Positions 6,881 through 15,359 of a stretch of 33,876 nucleotides of DNA are shown here, piece by piece. Position 1 is the first letter of the stretch; each line of letters begins with the position of its first letter. This DNA comes from RGIG9115 sp045648165 (GTDB lineage: Bacteria > Bacillota > Clostridia > UBA1381): NCBI GenBank assembly GCA_045648165.1, contig JAZRNL010000002.1, positions 1-33,876 of the forward strand. The letters run 5' to 3'. The notes beneath the pieces are model-generated. The model saw only the letters and a list, made by a program, of their open reading frames with translations. It was not told the DNA's origin and did no database searches. A program made the translations under genes and the position numbers.

Positions 6881-7613
6881 GGAAAATATAAAAATTCATG
6901 TATCTCATCTTAACAAAAAATTTGGAAAGCTTGAGGTTTTAAGTGATATTTCAACAGATATCTACGAGGGTGAGGTTGTTGTCCTTCTCGGCCCTTCGGG
7001 AAGCGGAAAATCCACATTCCTCCGATGTCTTAACAGGCTGGAAACCATCACAGGCGGTGAAATTGTAGTTGATGGCTTCCATATAGACGATAAGAAAATT
7101 AACATAAATAAGGTCCGTGAAAATATCGGAATGGTGTTCCAGCACTTTAACCTTTTCAATAACCTTAACGTTATGCAAAACCTGATGCTCGCTCCTGTTG
7201 ACCTTAAAAAGGCATCTAAGGAAGAGGCACGAAAAGAAGCTCTCCGCCTTCTTGATAAGGTTGGGCTTTCTGATAAAGCAGACAGCTATCCGTCACAGTT
7301 ATCAGGCGGACAGAAGCAGAGAGTTGCAATCGCACGTGCCCTTTGTATGCATCCCGATATAATGCTCTTCGACGAGCCCACGTCGGCGTTGGACCCGGAA
7401 ATGGTAGGGGAAGTTCTTGCAGTTATGAAAGAACTTGCAAAAGACGGTATGACAATGGTCGTTGTAACCCACGAAATGGGCTTTGCAAGAGAGGTTGCCG
7501 ACAGAGTTATATTCATAGACGAGGGTGTAATAGTAGAAGAGGGAACTCCAGAAGAAATCTTCGGAAACCCCCAACACCCAAGGACTCAGGATTTTCTTAA
7601 TAAAGTTTTATAA
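6867..7613 (+). CDS. polar amino acid ABC transporter ATP-binding protein (GlnQ family)
   Basis: 248 aa, full length for the family. Walker A GPSGSGKST is at 42-50, the Q-loop in MVFQHFNLF, the signature LSGGQ at 145-149, Walker B IMLFDEP at 165-171 and the H-loop in VVVTHEM. It drives import by the permease and lipoprotein encoded just upstream. The start is GTG at 6867, inside the permease gene and 8 bases after AAGGAG. It is the last gene of the operon, which ends at a strong terminator shared with the convergent sugar operon. Confidence 0.93.
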   Translation: MAANKENIKIHVSHLNKKFGKLEVLSDISTDIYEGEVVVLLGPSGSGKSTFLRCLNRLETITGGEIVVDGFHIDDKKININKVRENIGMVFQHFNLFNNLNVMQNLMLAPVDLKKASKEEARKEALRLLDKVGLSDKADSYPSQLSGGQKQRVAIARALCMHPDIMLFDEPTSALDPEMVGEVLAVMKELAKDGMTMVVVTHEMGFAREVADRVIFIDEGVIVEEGTPEEIFGNPQHPRTQDFLNKVL

Positions 7614-7651
7614 AAAAAATAATTGCGGAATTTCCGCAATTATTTTTTTTA
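7611..7651. terminator. bidirectional terminator
   Basis: A GC-containing stem (ATAATTGCGG with CCGCAATTAT around a 5-nt loop, about 7619-7643) is flanked by eight A and eight T. It can end both the importer operon (plus) and the rare-sugar operon (minus), whose stop lies at 7653. Confidence 0.9.
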
Positions 7652-7652
7652 T

Positions 7653-8522
7653 TTAGTTAAGAGATTTAAAGAATTCAAGCATATTCTTTGCCTGTTTGTC
7701 GATAGCTGCCTCTGATGTGTCGTCTATAAGGTCACGCCATACGTAGATAGCGTCGCCAACTTCGCCTCCTGCCATAACGAAAGGCTCAGCCACAATTCTG
7801 CCGCTGAAGTTTACGTCGTGGAGTGCGTCGAAAATTTCTTTCCAGTTAAGGTGGCCGTAGCCGTTGCCGGGAGCAGTTCTGTTGTTTTCACCAACGTGGA
7901 GACCTACTAACTTATCTCCGGCAAGCCTTATTGCATCACCCATATTATCTTCTTCAATATTCATATGGTATGTATCAAGCAAAATTCCCACGTTCTTGCT
8001 ATCAACCGCTTCAACATAAGCGCGTGCCTGCTTAGCAGTGTTGATTATAATGCCTTCAAAACGGTTTACTGATTCTATTCCGTAGGTAATTCCATATTCT
8101 TCGGCTTTCTTTGAAAGAATTTTCATATTCTTGATACTGTTCTCTCTTGCCTTTTCTACGTTTACTACCTCGGGAACACCCCAACCTGCATAGCTTACGC
8201 CTGAGAGGATTTTACCGTCCATGTAGTGTACCTTTTCGATGATTGATGAAAGATATTCAAGACCTGCCTTCTGAACGTTTTCGTCAAGTGATGCGATGTC
8301 ATACTTCTTATCAAGACCGAGGCTGTAGGTAAGCTCTATGTCGTTATCCTTTGCAATTGCCTTAAGCTCGTCAAGGCGTGCATCGGTCATTGTAAGGAGC
8401 GCCTGAGCCTGGAACTCAAGAACGTCAAAGCCAAGCTCTTTTGCTTTTCTTATGTATTTAGCATGGTCTGCATCCCAGGTTTTTTCCCAGAAGTTCATAA
8501 AAATTCCATATTTATTGTTCAT
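7653..8522 (-). CDS. ketose 3-epimerase, D-tagatose/D-allulose 3-epimerase family
   Basis: 289 aa, a TIM-barrel sugar epimerase. The metal and catalytic set of the D-allulose (psicose)/D-tagatose 3-epimerases is in place: Glu150 in ESVNRFEG, Asp183 in LDTYHMNIEED, His209 in LHVGENNR and Glu246 in AEPFV, followed by VGDAIYVWRDL, which is typical of this group. Such enzymes interconvert ketohexoses or ketopentoses at C-3 (for example D-fructose and D-allulose, or D-ribulose and D-xylulose). The preferred sugar is not readable. It lies 19 bases behind the lyxose isomerase gene with its own AAGGGAGA site, so the two form one operon and probably one pathway. Confidence 0.88.
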   Translation of the reverse strand: MNNKYGIFMNFWEKTWDADHAKYIRKAKELGFDVLEFQAQALLTMTDARLDELKAIAKDNDIELTYSLGLDKKYDIASLDENVQKAGLEYLSSIIEKVHYMDGKILSGVSYAGWGVPEVVNVEKARENSIKNMKILSKKAEEYGITYGIESVNRFEGIIINTAKQARAYVEAVDSKNVGILLDTYHMNIEEDNMGDAIRLAGDKLVGLHVGENNRTAPGNGYGHLNWKEIFDALHDVNFSGRIVAEPFVMAGGEVGDAIYVWRDLIDDTSEAAIDKQAKNMLEFFKSLN

Positions 8523-8541
8523 AGTAAATCTCCCTTAAAAA

Positions 8542-9213
8542 TTAATATTCGTTAACAAGACGTCTGTACATAGGCTCATCTTCAATAACCTCTGTGTAAC
8601 GTCCGAGAGGTTCTGCGAAAATGTTGTCGTTATTATCGTCGTTAACCTTTGATACTTCGCCCACAACAAGGTCGCCTGCGCCTGTTTTTGCCCAGAAACG
8701 GTGGTACAAAAACGGTGTGAGAGTGATACTTGCACCGGGCTCAACTTCGATTATTTCGTCGGGCTTGTAGGTGTACTTCTTAGCATCCATAAGCACTTCA
8801 ACAGGTGTTTCCATATCAACGCCGTCGTCAGCAGTTCTGCCGCAAACCTGTACGCAGAGAATACCGCCGCCACGGTTTATGATATCTTCTGATTTATCGA
8901 TATGATAGTGCATGGGGATTTCCTGACAGTTACCATCCTTTAAGAGGATATACTTTTCACAGTATGTAATTGTTTCGTCAGGTCTTTTAATATCTCCGTT
9001 ACGAACAGTAAATAGAACTGCACCTGTTTTTGAAAAATCGCCTTTGCCGAAGTCTGTTACGTCCCAGCCGAGCATAGTGCTTTTGATAAGCTCGTCGCCT
9101 TCGCCGCTCCATTCGTCAGCGCCTCTTCTTGCAAAGGGAGGCAATGTAATAAGTCTTTTAGCAAGAAGTTCCTCTGCCCATTTAATGGCATTGTTAATTT
9201 CGCTTCTTTTCAT
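8542..9213 (-). CDS. D-lyxose isomerase
   Basis: 223 aa, a cupin-fold sugar isomerase of the D-lyxose isomerase family, near the family's usual length. The metal centre is visible as His102 and His104 (PMHYHIDKSED), Glu109 in the same stretch and His171 (TPFLYHRFW). Conserved-looking blocks include TMLGWDVTDFG and INRGGGILCVQV. The reaction is D-lyxose to D-xylulose, and often D-mannose to D-fructose. It is first in the operon, after an AGAAGGAGA ribosome site and a promoter with 21-bp direct repeats. With the 3-epimerase it could funnel uncommon pentoses or hexoses into xylulose or fructose. No kinase or sugar transporter is next to it. Confidence 0.88.
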   Translation of the reverse strand: MKRSEINNAIKWAEELLAKRLITLPPFARRGADEWSGEGDELIKSTMLGWDVTDFGKGDFSKTGAVLFTVRNGDIKRPDETITYCEKYILLKDGNCQEIPMHYHIDKSEDIINRGGGILCVQVCGRTADDGVDMETPVEVLMDAKKYTYKPDEIIEVEPGASITLTPFLYHRFWAKTGAGDLVVGEVSKVNDDNNDNIFAEPLGRYTEVIEDEPMYRRLVNEY

Positions 9214-9248
9214 TGTAATACATCTCCTTCTAAAATATTTGTATATTT

Positions 9249-9277
9249 ATTGTACCACGAATATCTTTCTCTGGCTT
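9249..9277 (-). promoter_or_regulatory. promoter of the rare-sugar operon, probably activator-dependent
   Basis: On the minus strand an extended -10 (TGG then TACAAT, 9249-9254) lies 22 bases upstream of the ribosome site. The expected -35 position (9272-9277, AAGCCA) is a poor match, and direct repeats sit immediately upstream, the usual layout of an activated promoter. Confidence 0.5.
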
Positions 9278-9319
9278 AAGATATCTTACTGTGATTTTAC
9301 GAATATTTACTGTGAGAAC
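9257..9319. repeat. three 21-bp direct repeats, candidate operator
   Basis: Units begin at 9257, 9278 and 9299. ACGAATAT occurs at 9257 and 9299 (42 bases apart), and TTACTGTGA at 9286 and 9307 (21 bases apart). The spacing puts all copies on one helix face. They lie between the rare-sugar promoter and spoIIE, adjoining the poor -35. Confidence 0.55.
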
Positions 9320-9320
9320 T

Positions 9321-9397
9321 TTGTCGTTTTGTGATGAATTTATATCAAAATACGACAACCGGTTACGACATATTACTACAAGGATATGTGCTATACT
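9321..9397 (+). promoter_or_regulatory. spoIIE promoter region with Spo0A-box-like sites
   Basis: Three sites resemble the 0A box core TGTCG: TTGTCGT at 9321-9327 (plus), TTGTCGTA at 9351-9358 (minus) and TGTCGTAA at 9363-9370 (minus). An extended -10 (TGC then TATACT, 9392-9397) lies 21 bases after the last, without a normal -35. In B. subtilis spoIIE and spoIIG, Spo0A binds near a -35 placed about 22 bases from the -10. The same arrangement is inferred here. Confidence 0.6.
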
Positions 9398-9437
9398 GTA
9401 TCAGTGAATTACTTATATTGAAGGGAACGATTTACCT

Positions 9438-11732
9438 ATGCCAAAGCTTCAGAGGGCAGGAATGCCTGTAACAAAACTTTTAAGAAAACCCACTTTTTCC
9501 GATAGCATCCCGCTTGCACTTTTGTTTCTTGCCGCAAGGTGCTCCTGTGTGGGAATAAGCCCATTTGCTACCGCTATGTTTGCTTCGGTGTGCGATCTCA
9601 GGATAGGACTGCCGGCAATAGGGGCAATAATGCTCGGACTTTTCTCTGCCGGGGCATCTGCAGAGGGAGTAAAATACATCTCTGCGACAGTGCTTTTCTG
9701 GATGTTCTCAATCCTGAAGCCCGACAAAAAAGAGAACTCCGCCATTTCGTCGGTTATTACCGGGATACTGCTTATAATAAGCGGTTTGGGAGTGATGACC
9801 TATTCGGGATTTACATATTATAATCTTATGCTTCTTTTTGTGGAGGGAATGGTCTGTGCTTTCTCCTATACCATATTTGAAAAAGCTTCTTTATTGTTTA
9901 CATACTCACGTCGGCCTCCCACGGAGCAAGAGCTGATTTCAGGGGCAGTGTGTCTTGGAATTTTTATTTCGGGGATGTCGGATATTATTCTGCCCGGGGG
10001 GCTTAATCTTTCAAAAATTATATGCGGATATGTTATTATGACCGTAGCTCTCAATCTCCCTCTTTCAGTTTCGGGAAGCTGCGGAATTGCAACAGGTCTT
10101 ATATGCAATATGGACAACCCCTCCGCCGTTCAGCTTACGGGGCTTTATGGGATTTCGGCAATTTTTTCGGGGATACTCAGAAGCTTCGGCAAATACGGTG
10201 CGGCACTGGGATTTATGGGGGGAGCTTTGTTTCTTGTTCTGTTAACAGGTAACATAATGAGTATTCCGGCTTTTGAAATTGTAGCGGCGGCAGTTTTATT
10301 TGTTATCACTCCCGAAAAACTTCACAAATCGGTGGCATTATTTATAAACCGTGCCGCCAAAGCAGAATTCATAAGTCCGGAAACAAAGATGCGTGAATAT
10401 CTGACTCACCGCCTTGCGGAAACGGGCACTGCTTTTTTGCGGCTTTCGGCGATTTATAAGAGTGCAACCCAGAAGCGAATTTATATGCATAATAAAGATG
10501 TTTGTACAGTTATTGACAATACAGTTAATCGTGTATGCCGATACTGCCCTCATTTCGGAGCTTGCCTTCACAAGGAGCAGGTCAACACATACAGGATTAT
10601 GTTCGGAATTTTAGAAATAATAGAAAGCTCTGGCTTTTGCACTCCCAATAATGCACCCCCTGAATTTACACATATTTGTAAGCGCCAGGAAATATTCCTG
10701 TCGGAATTTGCACATTCTTATGAGCTTTTTAAAAGAGATGCGGTAAAGCAGGGGGAGTTTATAAATAACCGCGATTTACTACTTCGTCAGTATGAAGAAA
10801 TATCTAAGCTTTTTACGGAGTTTCACGACGAAATCTCATCAGGCTTCAGGCTTGTTCCACGACTGGAAGAGAAGGTTTCTACAGAGCTTTTAAAATCAGG
10901 GCTTCACCCTCGTGATATACGGGTGTTTGAAACGGAGTCGGGTGAAACGGAGGTGTTTATATCCGTTGCCAAACGTGAAAATCGCAGCCTCCTTGCAAAA
11001 AAAGCTTCTTTGGCAACAGGGCTTCCAATGGAATATTCAGGAACTGCCCAGGGCGGGCTTATGAGGTTTACCACGGCTCCCGAATACGATGTGGAGTTTG
11101 GTACGGTGCAGCTTGCAAAGGATAATAATGCCGTAACGGGTGATAGTATAACCGGCTTCCGTACGGGGCGGGACAAGTTCTATGCAATCATATGCGACGG
11201 AATGGGTACCGGTGCAGACGCCGGCCGTGAAAGCAGAATTACTCTCCGACTTCTGGAAGAGCTTTTACGCAACGGTTTTTCTGCCCGCACTGCCATTGAA
11301 ACGGTTAATTCATCTTTGGCGATGGGAATGGAAAAAGAATGTTTCAGCTCCGTTGATTTGCTTTCCCTTAACCTAACAACAGGAACGGGAGAATTTTACA
11401 AAATAGGGGGAAGTAAAAGCTTTATAAAAAAAGGGAACAATGTGGAAACGGTGTTTTCTCCGTCACTGCCCGTGGGAATTCTTTCCGAGGTGCATATTTC
11501 CTGTATAACAAAGCGTATTGACGACGGTGATATTATTGTTATGCTGTCCGACGGTGCAGAAAGTAACTGCGCAGGCTTTTTGTCGGGAGAAAAGCTTAAA
11601 AAGATAATTTCAGATGAAGAAAAGGATATGGACGACGTGGCAGAAGCCATTTTAAACGGTGCCCGGGGTAAGGGCATAAAAAAACCCACCGACGATATGA
11701 CGGTGGCAGCTATACGGGTGTTTAAGAGATAG
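9438..11732 (+). CDS. spoIIE: stage II sporulation protein E, membrane-bound PP2C phosphatase
   Basis: 764 aa. About ten hydrophobic helices fill residues 25-300, a regulatory region follows (about 310-540), and a PP2C phosphatase domain ends the protein. Manganese ligands are seen as Asp587 (CDGMGTGADAG), Asp705 (MLSDGAE) and Asp752-753 (PTDDMT). SpoIIE sits at the asymmetric septum and dephosphorylates SpoIIAA, which frees sigma-F in the forespore. Its presence, full length and with all metal ligands, argues that the organism sporulates. It is a single-gene unit with Spo0A-like boxes upstream and a strong terminator downstream. The ATG at 9438 has GAAGGGA rather far upstream (about 13 bases). 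Confidence 0.95.
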   Translation: MPKLQRAGMPVTKLLRKPTFSDSIPLALLFLAARCSCVGISPFATAMFASVCDLRIGLPAIGAIMLGLFSAGASAEGVKYISATVLFWMFSILKPDKKENSAISSVITGILLIISGLGVMTYSGFTYYNLMLLFVEGMVCAFSYTIFEKASLLFTYSRRPPTEQELISGAVCLGIFISGMSDIILPGGLNLSKIICGYVIMTVALNLPLSVSGSCGIATGLICNMDNPSAVQLTGLYGISAIFSGILRSFGKYGAALGFMGGALFLVLLTGNIMSIPAFEIVAAAVLFVITPEKLHKSVALFINRAAKAEFISPETKMREYLTHRLAETGTAFLRLSAIYKSATQKRIYMHNKDVCTVIDNTVNRVCRYCPHFGACLHKEQVNTYRIMFGILEIIESSGFCTPNNAPPEFTHICKRQEIFLSEFAHSYELFKRDAVKQGEFINNRDLLLRQYEEISKLFTEFHDEISSGFRLVPRLEEKVSTELLKSGLHPRDIRVFETESGETEVFISVAKRENRSLLAKKASLATGLPMEYSGTAQGGLMRFTTAPEYDVEFGTVQLAKDNNAVTGDSITGFRTGRDKFYAIICDGMGTGADAGRESRITLRLLEELLRNGFSARTAIETVNSSLAMGMEKECFSSVDLLSLNLTTGTGEFYKIGGSKSFIKKGNNVETVFSPSLPVGILSEVHISCITKRIDDGDIIVMLSDGAESNCAGFLSGEKLKKIISDEEKDMDDVAEAILNGARGKGIKKPTDDMTVAAIRVFKR

Positions 11733-11750
11733 ATTGATTAATTTATTGCA

Positions 11751-11791
11751 AAAAAAGAAGTGTAGAAAATTGATTTCTACACTTCTTTTTT
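11751..11791. terminator. strong bidirectional terminator
   Basis: An 18-bp perfect stem (11751-11768 with 11774-11791, loop ATTGA) begins with six A and ends with six T. It separates the convergent spoIIE and manA genes. Confidence 0.95.
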
Positions 11792-11804
11792 GATGTTCTT
11801 AAAT

Positions 11805-12734
11805 TTATACATATGCAATTATAATTTCACTGTTTCCCGAAAGCTTATAGGTTCCGGGGGTTGCCGGAATAAAGGCAGTTTCACCTTTATTTAGCTGAAG
11901 CTTTTCGCCATTCATATCAAGTGTAATTGCTCCGTCTGTTGCAATCACGCATCTAAAGCAATTTTCATCACAATCAAACTCTGCTTCACCGTTTATCACG
12001 TGCTTTTCCACGGTAAAGTACTTGCACTCTGCAAGCACGTTTTCTTTCTCAGAAGTATAGGGCTTTGCGGGGCAGAGGTCTGATACTTTAAGAGCTTTTT
12101 CTACATGGAGTTCTCTGGGGTTACCCTCTTTGTCGCGGCGGTCAAAGTCGTAAACCCGATAAGTAAGGTTTGAGTTCTGCTGAATTTCACATATTACAAT
12201 CCCTGCACCGATTGCATGGATTGTGCCTGATTCAATGAAGAACACATCCCCTTTTTTTACTTTGACGGGATTAAGCACCTCAAGGACGGTATTATTTTCA
12301 ATTCTTTCTTTGAATTCCTCTTTTGATACTTCCTTTTTAAGACCGTAATAAAGGAATGCATCCTCATCGCAGTCTAAGATATACCACATCTCTGTTTTGC
12401 CGAAACTGTTCTCGTTTTTAAGAGCATATTCATCTGATGGATGCACCTGAATAGACAAGCTATCCTTTGCATCGATAAATTTTATAAGAATAGGGAAGAA
12501 GTCAAAGGCTTCTGCCTTTTTGCCTATACAGTTATATTTTTTTATGTAGTCAGGGAAGGTCATTCCCGCGTCATTTCCGCTTGCAACGCTGCAGGGTCCA
12601 TCGGGATGAGTTGAAAGCTCCCAGCTTTCTGCTACTTTTTCAAAATCGCATTTTTTTCCAAACTCATCACGAAGCTTTGTCCCGCCCCAAAGATAGTCTT
12701 TAAAAGCAGGGGAAAGTTTAACAGGTGTAATCAT
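11805..12734 (-). CDS. manA: mannose-6-phosphate isomerase, class I
   Basis: 309 aa, the short Gram-positive form. It interconverts mannose-6-phosphate and fructose-6-phosphate in the cytoplasm with zinc. Metal ligands appear as Gln96 and His98 (SIQVHPSDEYA), Glu115 (KTEMWYIL) and His173 (ESGTIHAIGAG). A C-terminal cupin half ends in the hydrophobic PGTYKLSGNSEIIIAYV. I start at the ATG at 12734, which follows AAAAGGAGA. The frame is open 20 codons further, but that part runs through a hairpin. It lies downstream of the zinc-ribbon/YARHG gene with that hairpin between, so it may be read through or have a weak promoter of its own. Confidence 0.93.
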   Translation of the reverse strand: MITPVKLSPAFKDYLWGGTKLRDEFGKKCDFEKVAESWELSTHPDGPCSVASGNDAGMTFPDYIKKYNCIGKKAEAFDFFPILIKFIDAKDSLSIQVHPSDEYALKNENSFGKTEMWYILDCDEDAFLYYGLKKEVSKEEFKERIENNTVLEVLNPVKVKKGDVFFIESGTIHAIGAGIVICEIQQNSNLTYRVYDFDRRDKEGNPRELHVEKALKVSDLCPAKPYTSEKENVLAECKYFTVEKHVINGEAEFDCDENCFRCVIATDGAITLDMNGEKLQLNKGETAFIPATPGTYKLSGNSEIIIAYV

Positions 12735-12750
12735 ATATATTCTCCTTTTA

Positions 12751-12788
12751 TATTTCAGGGGTGTTACTTTATTAACACCCCTGAAATA
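12751..12788 (-). terminator. 16-bp hairpin between the YARHG gene and manA
   Basis: A perfect 16-bp stem (12751-12766 with 12773-12788, 6-nt loop) starts two bases after the YARHG-gene stop. On the minus strand only ATAAAAGG follows, with no T run, so it may protect or attenuate rather than fully terminate. Confidence 0.65.
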
Positions 12789-12790
12789 TA

Positions 12791-13870
12791 TCACTTATTC
12801 TCATATGCAAGTATAAACTTTGCATTTTTAACTTCTATATCCGAAAGGTTCAGATAGTCGTTCTTATAATTATAAGAGGTATTTTTCTTGTACCAGGTTT
12901 TTGATTCAAAATATTTCTGAAGCTCCTGGCGCTTGAATACTCTTCCGTGACGGGCAAAAATTTCATTTCTTGCAAGGTCAAGCTGAGCCTTTGTAAGCCC
13001 TGCAAGGTCTGCCTCTGTAAGAAGCTTTTGGGAAGATGCGGGTATTACAAATGAATCTGTCGCATAAGAACTTATATTTGTAATGGAATAAACCGGCTGA
13101 CCGTAATATACATCTGCCGTGGGGACTGCATCTATAGAGTACATCCCCGGAACGCCCTTGTCAAAGCTTATACTGTCGGCATATGCATAATAAGCCTTGT
13201 TGCCGATTATAAATTTTGCGATTGACTTTCCGGTGAACTCTGCAGTTTCAACAGCGCTCACAGATACAAGCGTTGATGTTATGGGACTGCCCTGCGGGAC
13301 TTCAGGCTGAATAACTGAGCCTGCAACAAATCCCGGTGATGTTACTGCCGGAGCAGTAACAGGCTTTACGGTCGCCTTGGGAACTGTCGGCCTTACCGGC
13401 TTTGCAGTCTGAACAACAGGCTTTGCAGTCTGAACAACAGGCTTTGAAGTAGCAGTAACTGTCGGGGCAGAAGGCTCTATAATAATAGGTGCTTCTGTAG
13501 CTTCGGGAACAACTTCTTCAGTAGCCTCCGGCTGGGGAGTAGCATCCGGAGCGGTTGTATTTTCCGGCTCTTCGGTGGGAGTCGGAGTGGAGGTAACCAC
13601 CACGACAGTATTTGTTCTGTCGATAAATCCGTTGCCGAATTTATATACACCATAAGCCCCACCGCCCAGAATAAGGGCGATAATAAGGCATATAAGTATA
13701 AATTTTTTTCTTTGCTTATGTTTTTGCTTGCGAATACGCTTTAATTTAAGCTCTTCCAGCATTGCAGTTTTGTTTTCTGCAACAGTTTCTTCTGTGTCAA
13801 GGGGTGCACCGCACTCTGTACAAACCTGTGCGGAGTCGTCGTTTTCAGCATTACATTTAGGGCAAATCAT
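12791..13870 (-). CDS. zinc-ribbon membrane protein with C-terminal YARHG domain
   Basis: 359 aa. A four-cysteine zinc ribbon (Cys3, Cys6, Cys17, Cys20) is followed by a very basic stretch, one membrane helix (about 53-75), a long Thr/Pro/Glu-rich linker (about 85-190), a middle domain with no clear family, and a C-terminal YARHG domain (LARNEIFARHGRVFK, about 300-355). The ribbon would be cytoplasmic and the rest outside. YARHG domains occur in extracellular parts of many Firmicute proteins and probably bind wall or polymer, but no role is established. The linker holds an exact 21-bp tandem duplication. The ATG at 13870 follows AAAGGA. The function is unknown. Confidence 0.8.
   Translation of the reverse strand: MICPKCNAENDDSAQVCTECGAPLDTEETVAENKTAMLEELKLKRIRKQKHKQRKKFILICLIIALILGGGAYGVYKFGNGFIDRTNTVVVVTSTPTPTEEPENTTAPDATPQPEATEEVVPEATEAPIIIEPSAPTVTATSKPVVQTAKPVVQTAKPVRPTVPKATVKPVTAPAVTSPGFVAGSVIQPEVPQGSPITSTLVSVSAVETAEFTGKSIAKFIIGNKAYYAYADSISFDKGVPGMYSIDAVPTADVYYGQPVYSITNISSYATDSFVIPASSQKLLTEADLAGLTKAQLDLARNEIFARHGRVFKRQELQKYFESKTWYKKNTSYNYKNDYLNLSDIEVKNAKFILAYENK
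13398..13446 (-). repeat. exact 21-bp tandem duplication in the YARHG-gene linker
   Basis: Two identical 21-bp units (13398-13418 and 13419-13439) and part of a third encode KPVVQTA twice, then KPV. It is in frame, so copy-number change would only lengthen the linker. Confidence 0.85.
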
Positions 13871-13935
13871 AATATCATTCCTTTCAAGACACAATTATTG
13901 TTTTAATAAGGGCTAAAAACCCACGATACATCTTA

Positions 13936-13964
13936 ATTATATCTCTCTTTACTTTAACTGTCAA
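13936..13964 (-). promoter_or_regulatory. consensus promoter of the YARHG gene
   Basis: On the minus strand TTGACA (13959-13964) and TATAAT (13936-13941) are separated by exactly 17 bases, a perfect sigma-A promoter, about 65 bases before the ATG. Confidence 0.85.
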
Positions 13965-14010
13965 CATCAGCAATGTTAAGATATATTATCATTTCTCTTA
14001 CTTAACTTTT

Positions 14011-15051
14011 TCATAATTTAGTATAAAAGCCTCCCGGAAGCTTTTTGATTTTGCCCTCAAGCTCAAGCATAAAGCATTTAGAGTTACATTCTGTCATAGA
14101 AAATCCCAGCTTGGTACATATTTCATCTATACATAAATCACCTTCTTCCAGAAGAGTGAGTATAGGATTGCCCGATGCGGCGACTTCTTCGATGAGCTTT
14201 TCGGGAAGATTGGCATAATTCCGTGTTATTTCATCTGCATCTGTCACGGCAACTGCTCCCGAATTTATAAGCAAGTCCGTTCCCGAATTGTTTTGGGGGA
14301 TTGCAAAAAGGTCTATTCCGTATTTTATGGCAAGATTACCTGTAATCACCGAGCCACTTTTTTCAGGTGCTTCAGTTACAATCACACATTGGCTAAGGCC
14401 TGCTATAATCCGGTTTCTGGCAGGGAAGTAGTATGGCATAGGCTTTGTTCCCGGGGGATATTCCGAAAGGAAAAGTCCATCGTTTATAACTTTAACATAA
14501 AGATGAGCATTTGATTTAGGATATACAATATCTATACCGCATCCCAGAACTGCCACGGTAAATCCATTATTACATATTGCGGTTTCACAAGCAACCGTAT
14601 CTGCACCCTCTGCAAATCCGGATATAATAGCGGCACCTGAGGAAACAAGCCCCTTACATATCCTTCTCGTTTTTTCTCTTCCATCGTGAGATAGCATGCG
14701 TGTTCCAACGACTCCCACAGTAAATAGCTTGCTCCAATCAGGGATTTTGCCTTTTGCAAAGAGAACAATCGGGTAGTCGTGTATATCAAGGAGCTTAGAC
14801 GGGTATGATGGCAAATCGGGTGTTAAAATTTCAATTCCATTATCACGGCAGGTGTCCAGCACCTTTTTAGCTTTAGATATGTTTTTATCCAGAAGCCTGG
14901 TGAGAGCCTCTTTCTTTATATAGGGAGCTTCTTTGTATTCCGTGAGATTATATATTTTTTCAGGATCTCCGTAGGTTGCAAGCAGCTTTCTTCCGCGCCC
15001 GGGAGTTGCCGCTTCTCGGAGCCATAGCCAATAAATTATATTATCAGACAT
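14011..15051 (-). CDS. dprA: DNA-processing protein DprA
   Basis: 346 aa. An N-terminal helical segment (about 1-80) precedes the Rossmann-like DprA core (about 95-290), with VGVVGTRMLSHDGREK, then SGFAEGADTVAC, VLGCGIDIVYP and the hallmark YYFPARNRIIAGLS, then IPQNNSGTDLLINSGA. A winged-helix-like tail (about 290-346) follows. DprA loads RecA on incoming single-stranded DNA in transformation and also affects recombination generally. The usual SGxAxGID motif reads FAEGAD here, a mild variation. The ATG has GGAGAAA upstream and a promoter close by. It is alone rather than beside topA/smf neighbours. Confidence 0.92.
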   Translation of the reverse strand: MSDNIIYWLWLREAATPGRGRKLLATYGDPEKIYNLTEYKEAPYIKKEALTRLLDKNISKAKKVLDTCRDNGIEILTPDLPSYPSKLLDIHDYPIVLFAKGKIPDWSKLFTVGVVGTRMLSHDGREKTRRICKGLVSSGAAIISGFAEGADTVACETAICNNGFTVAVLGCGIDIVYPKSNAHLYVKVINDGLFLSEYPPGTKPMPYYFPARNRIIAGLSQCVIVTEAPEKSGSVITGNLAIKYGIDLFAIPQNNSGTDLLINSGAVAVTDADEITRNYANLPEKLIEEVAASGNPILTLLEEGDLCIDEICTKLGFSMTECNSKCFMLELEGKIKKLPGGFYTKL

Positions 15052-15094
15052 AATTAAATTTCTCCAATTAATGAATTATGCTTTACGCAGAATT

Positions 15095-15123
15095 ATTATA
15101 CCATAAGTAAATATCAAATGCAA
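15095..15123 (-). promoter_or_regulatory. dprA promoter
   Basis: On the minus strand an extended -10 (TGG then TATAAT, 15095-15100) lies 17 bases from TTGCAT (15118-15123), about 45 bases upstream of dprA. Confidence 0.65.
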
Positions 15124-15268
15124 ATTAAAAATCAATGGCAGTAAAAAATATTTTATATTACAACATAATTATTTTATAACTTTTTAGATTTTTTTATATG
15201 CCTATTTGTGCAAAACGGAAAAAAAGCTGAAAAAAACCATAAAATGATAAAAAATTAACATTTTACTC

Positions 15269-15297
15269 TTGTATATTTTTAACTTTTGTTGTAGAAT
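15269..15297 (+). promoter_or_regulatory. gapA promoter
   Basis: TTGTAT (15269-15274) and TAGAAT (15292-15297) have a 17-base spacer. The leader of about 55 bases ends in a strong TAGGAGGAA ribosome site. Confidence 0.75.
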
Positions 15298-15359
15298 GTA
15301 ATAGATGGAGTTGTGTAAAAGGCTCCGTATAATAATGTTATATTTAGGAGGAATTAATC

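Larger units (their letters stand above)
15052..15359. other. 308-base AT-rich divergent promoter region (dprA / gapA)
   Basis: It contains only the two promoters described separately and an A/T-rich stretch between them. I see no ORF, riboswitch or long inverted repeat. Confidence 0.7.
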
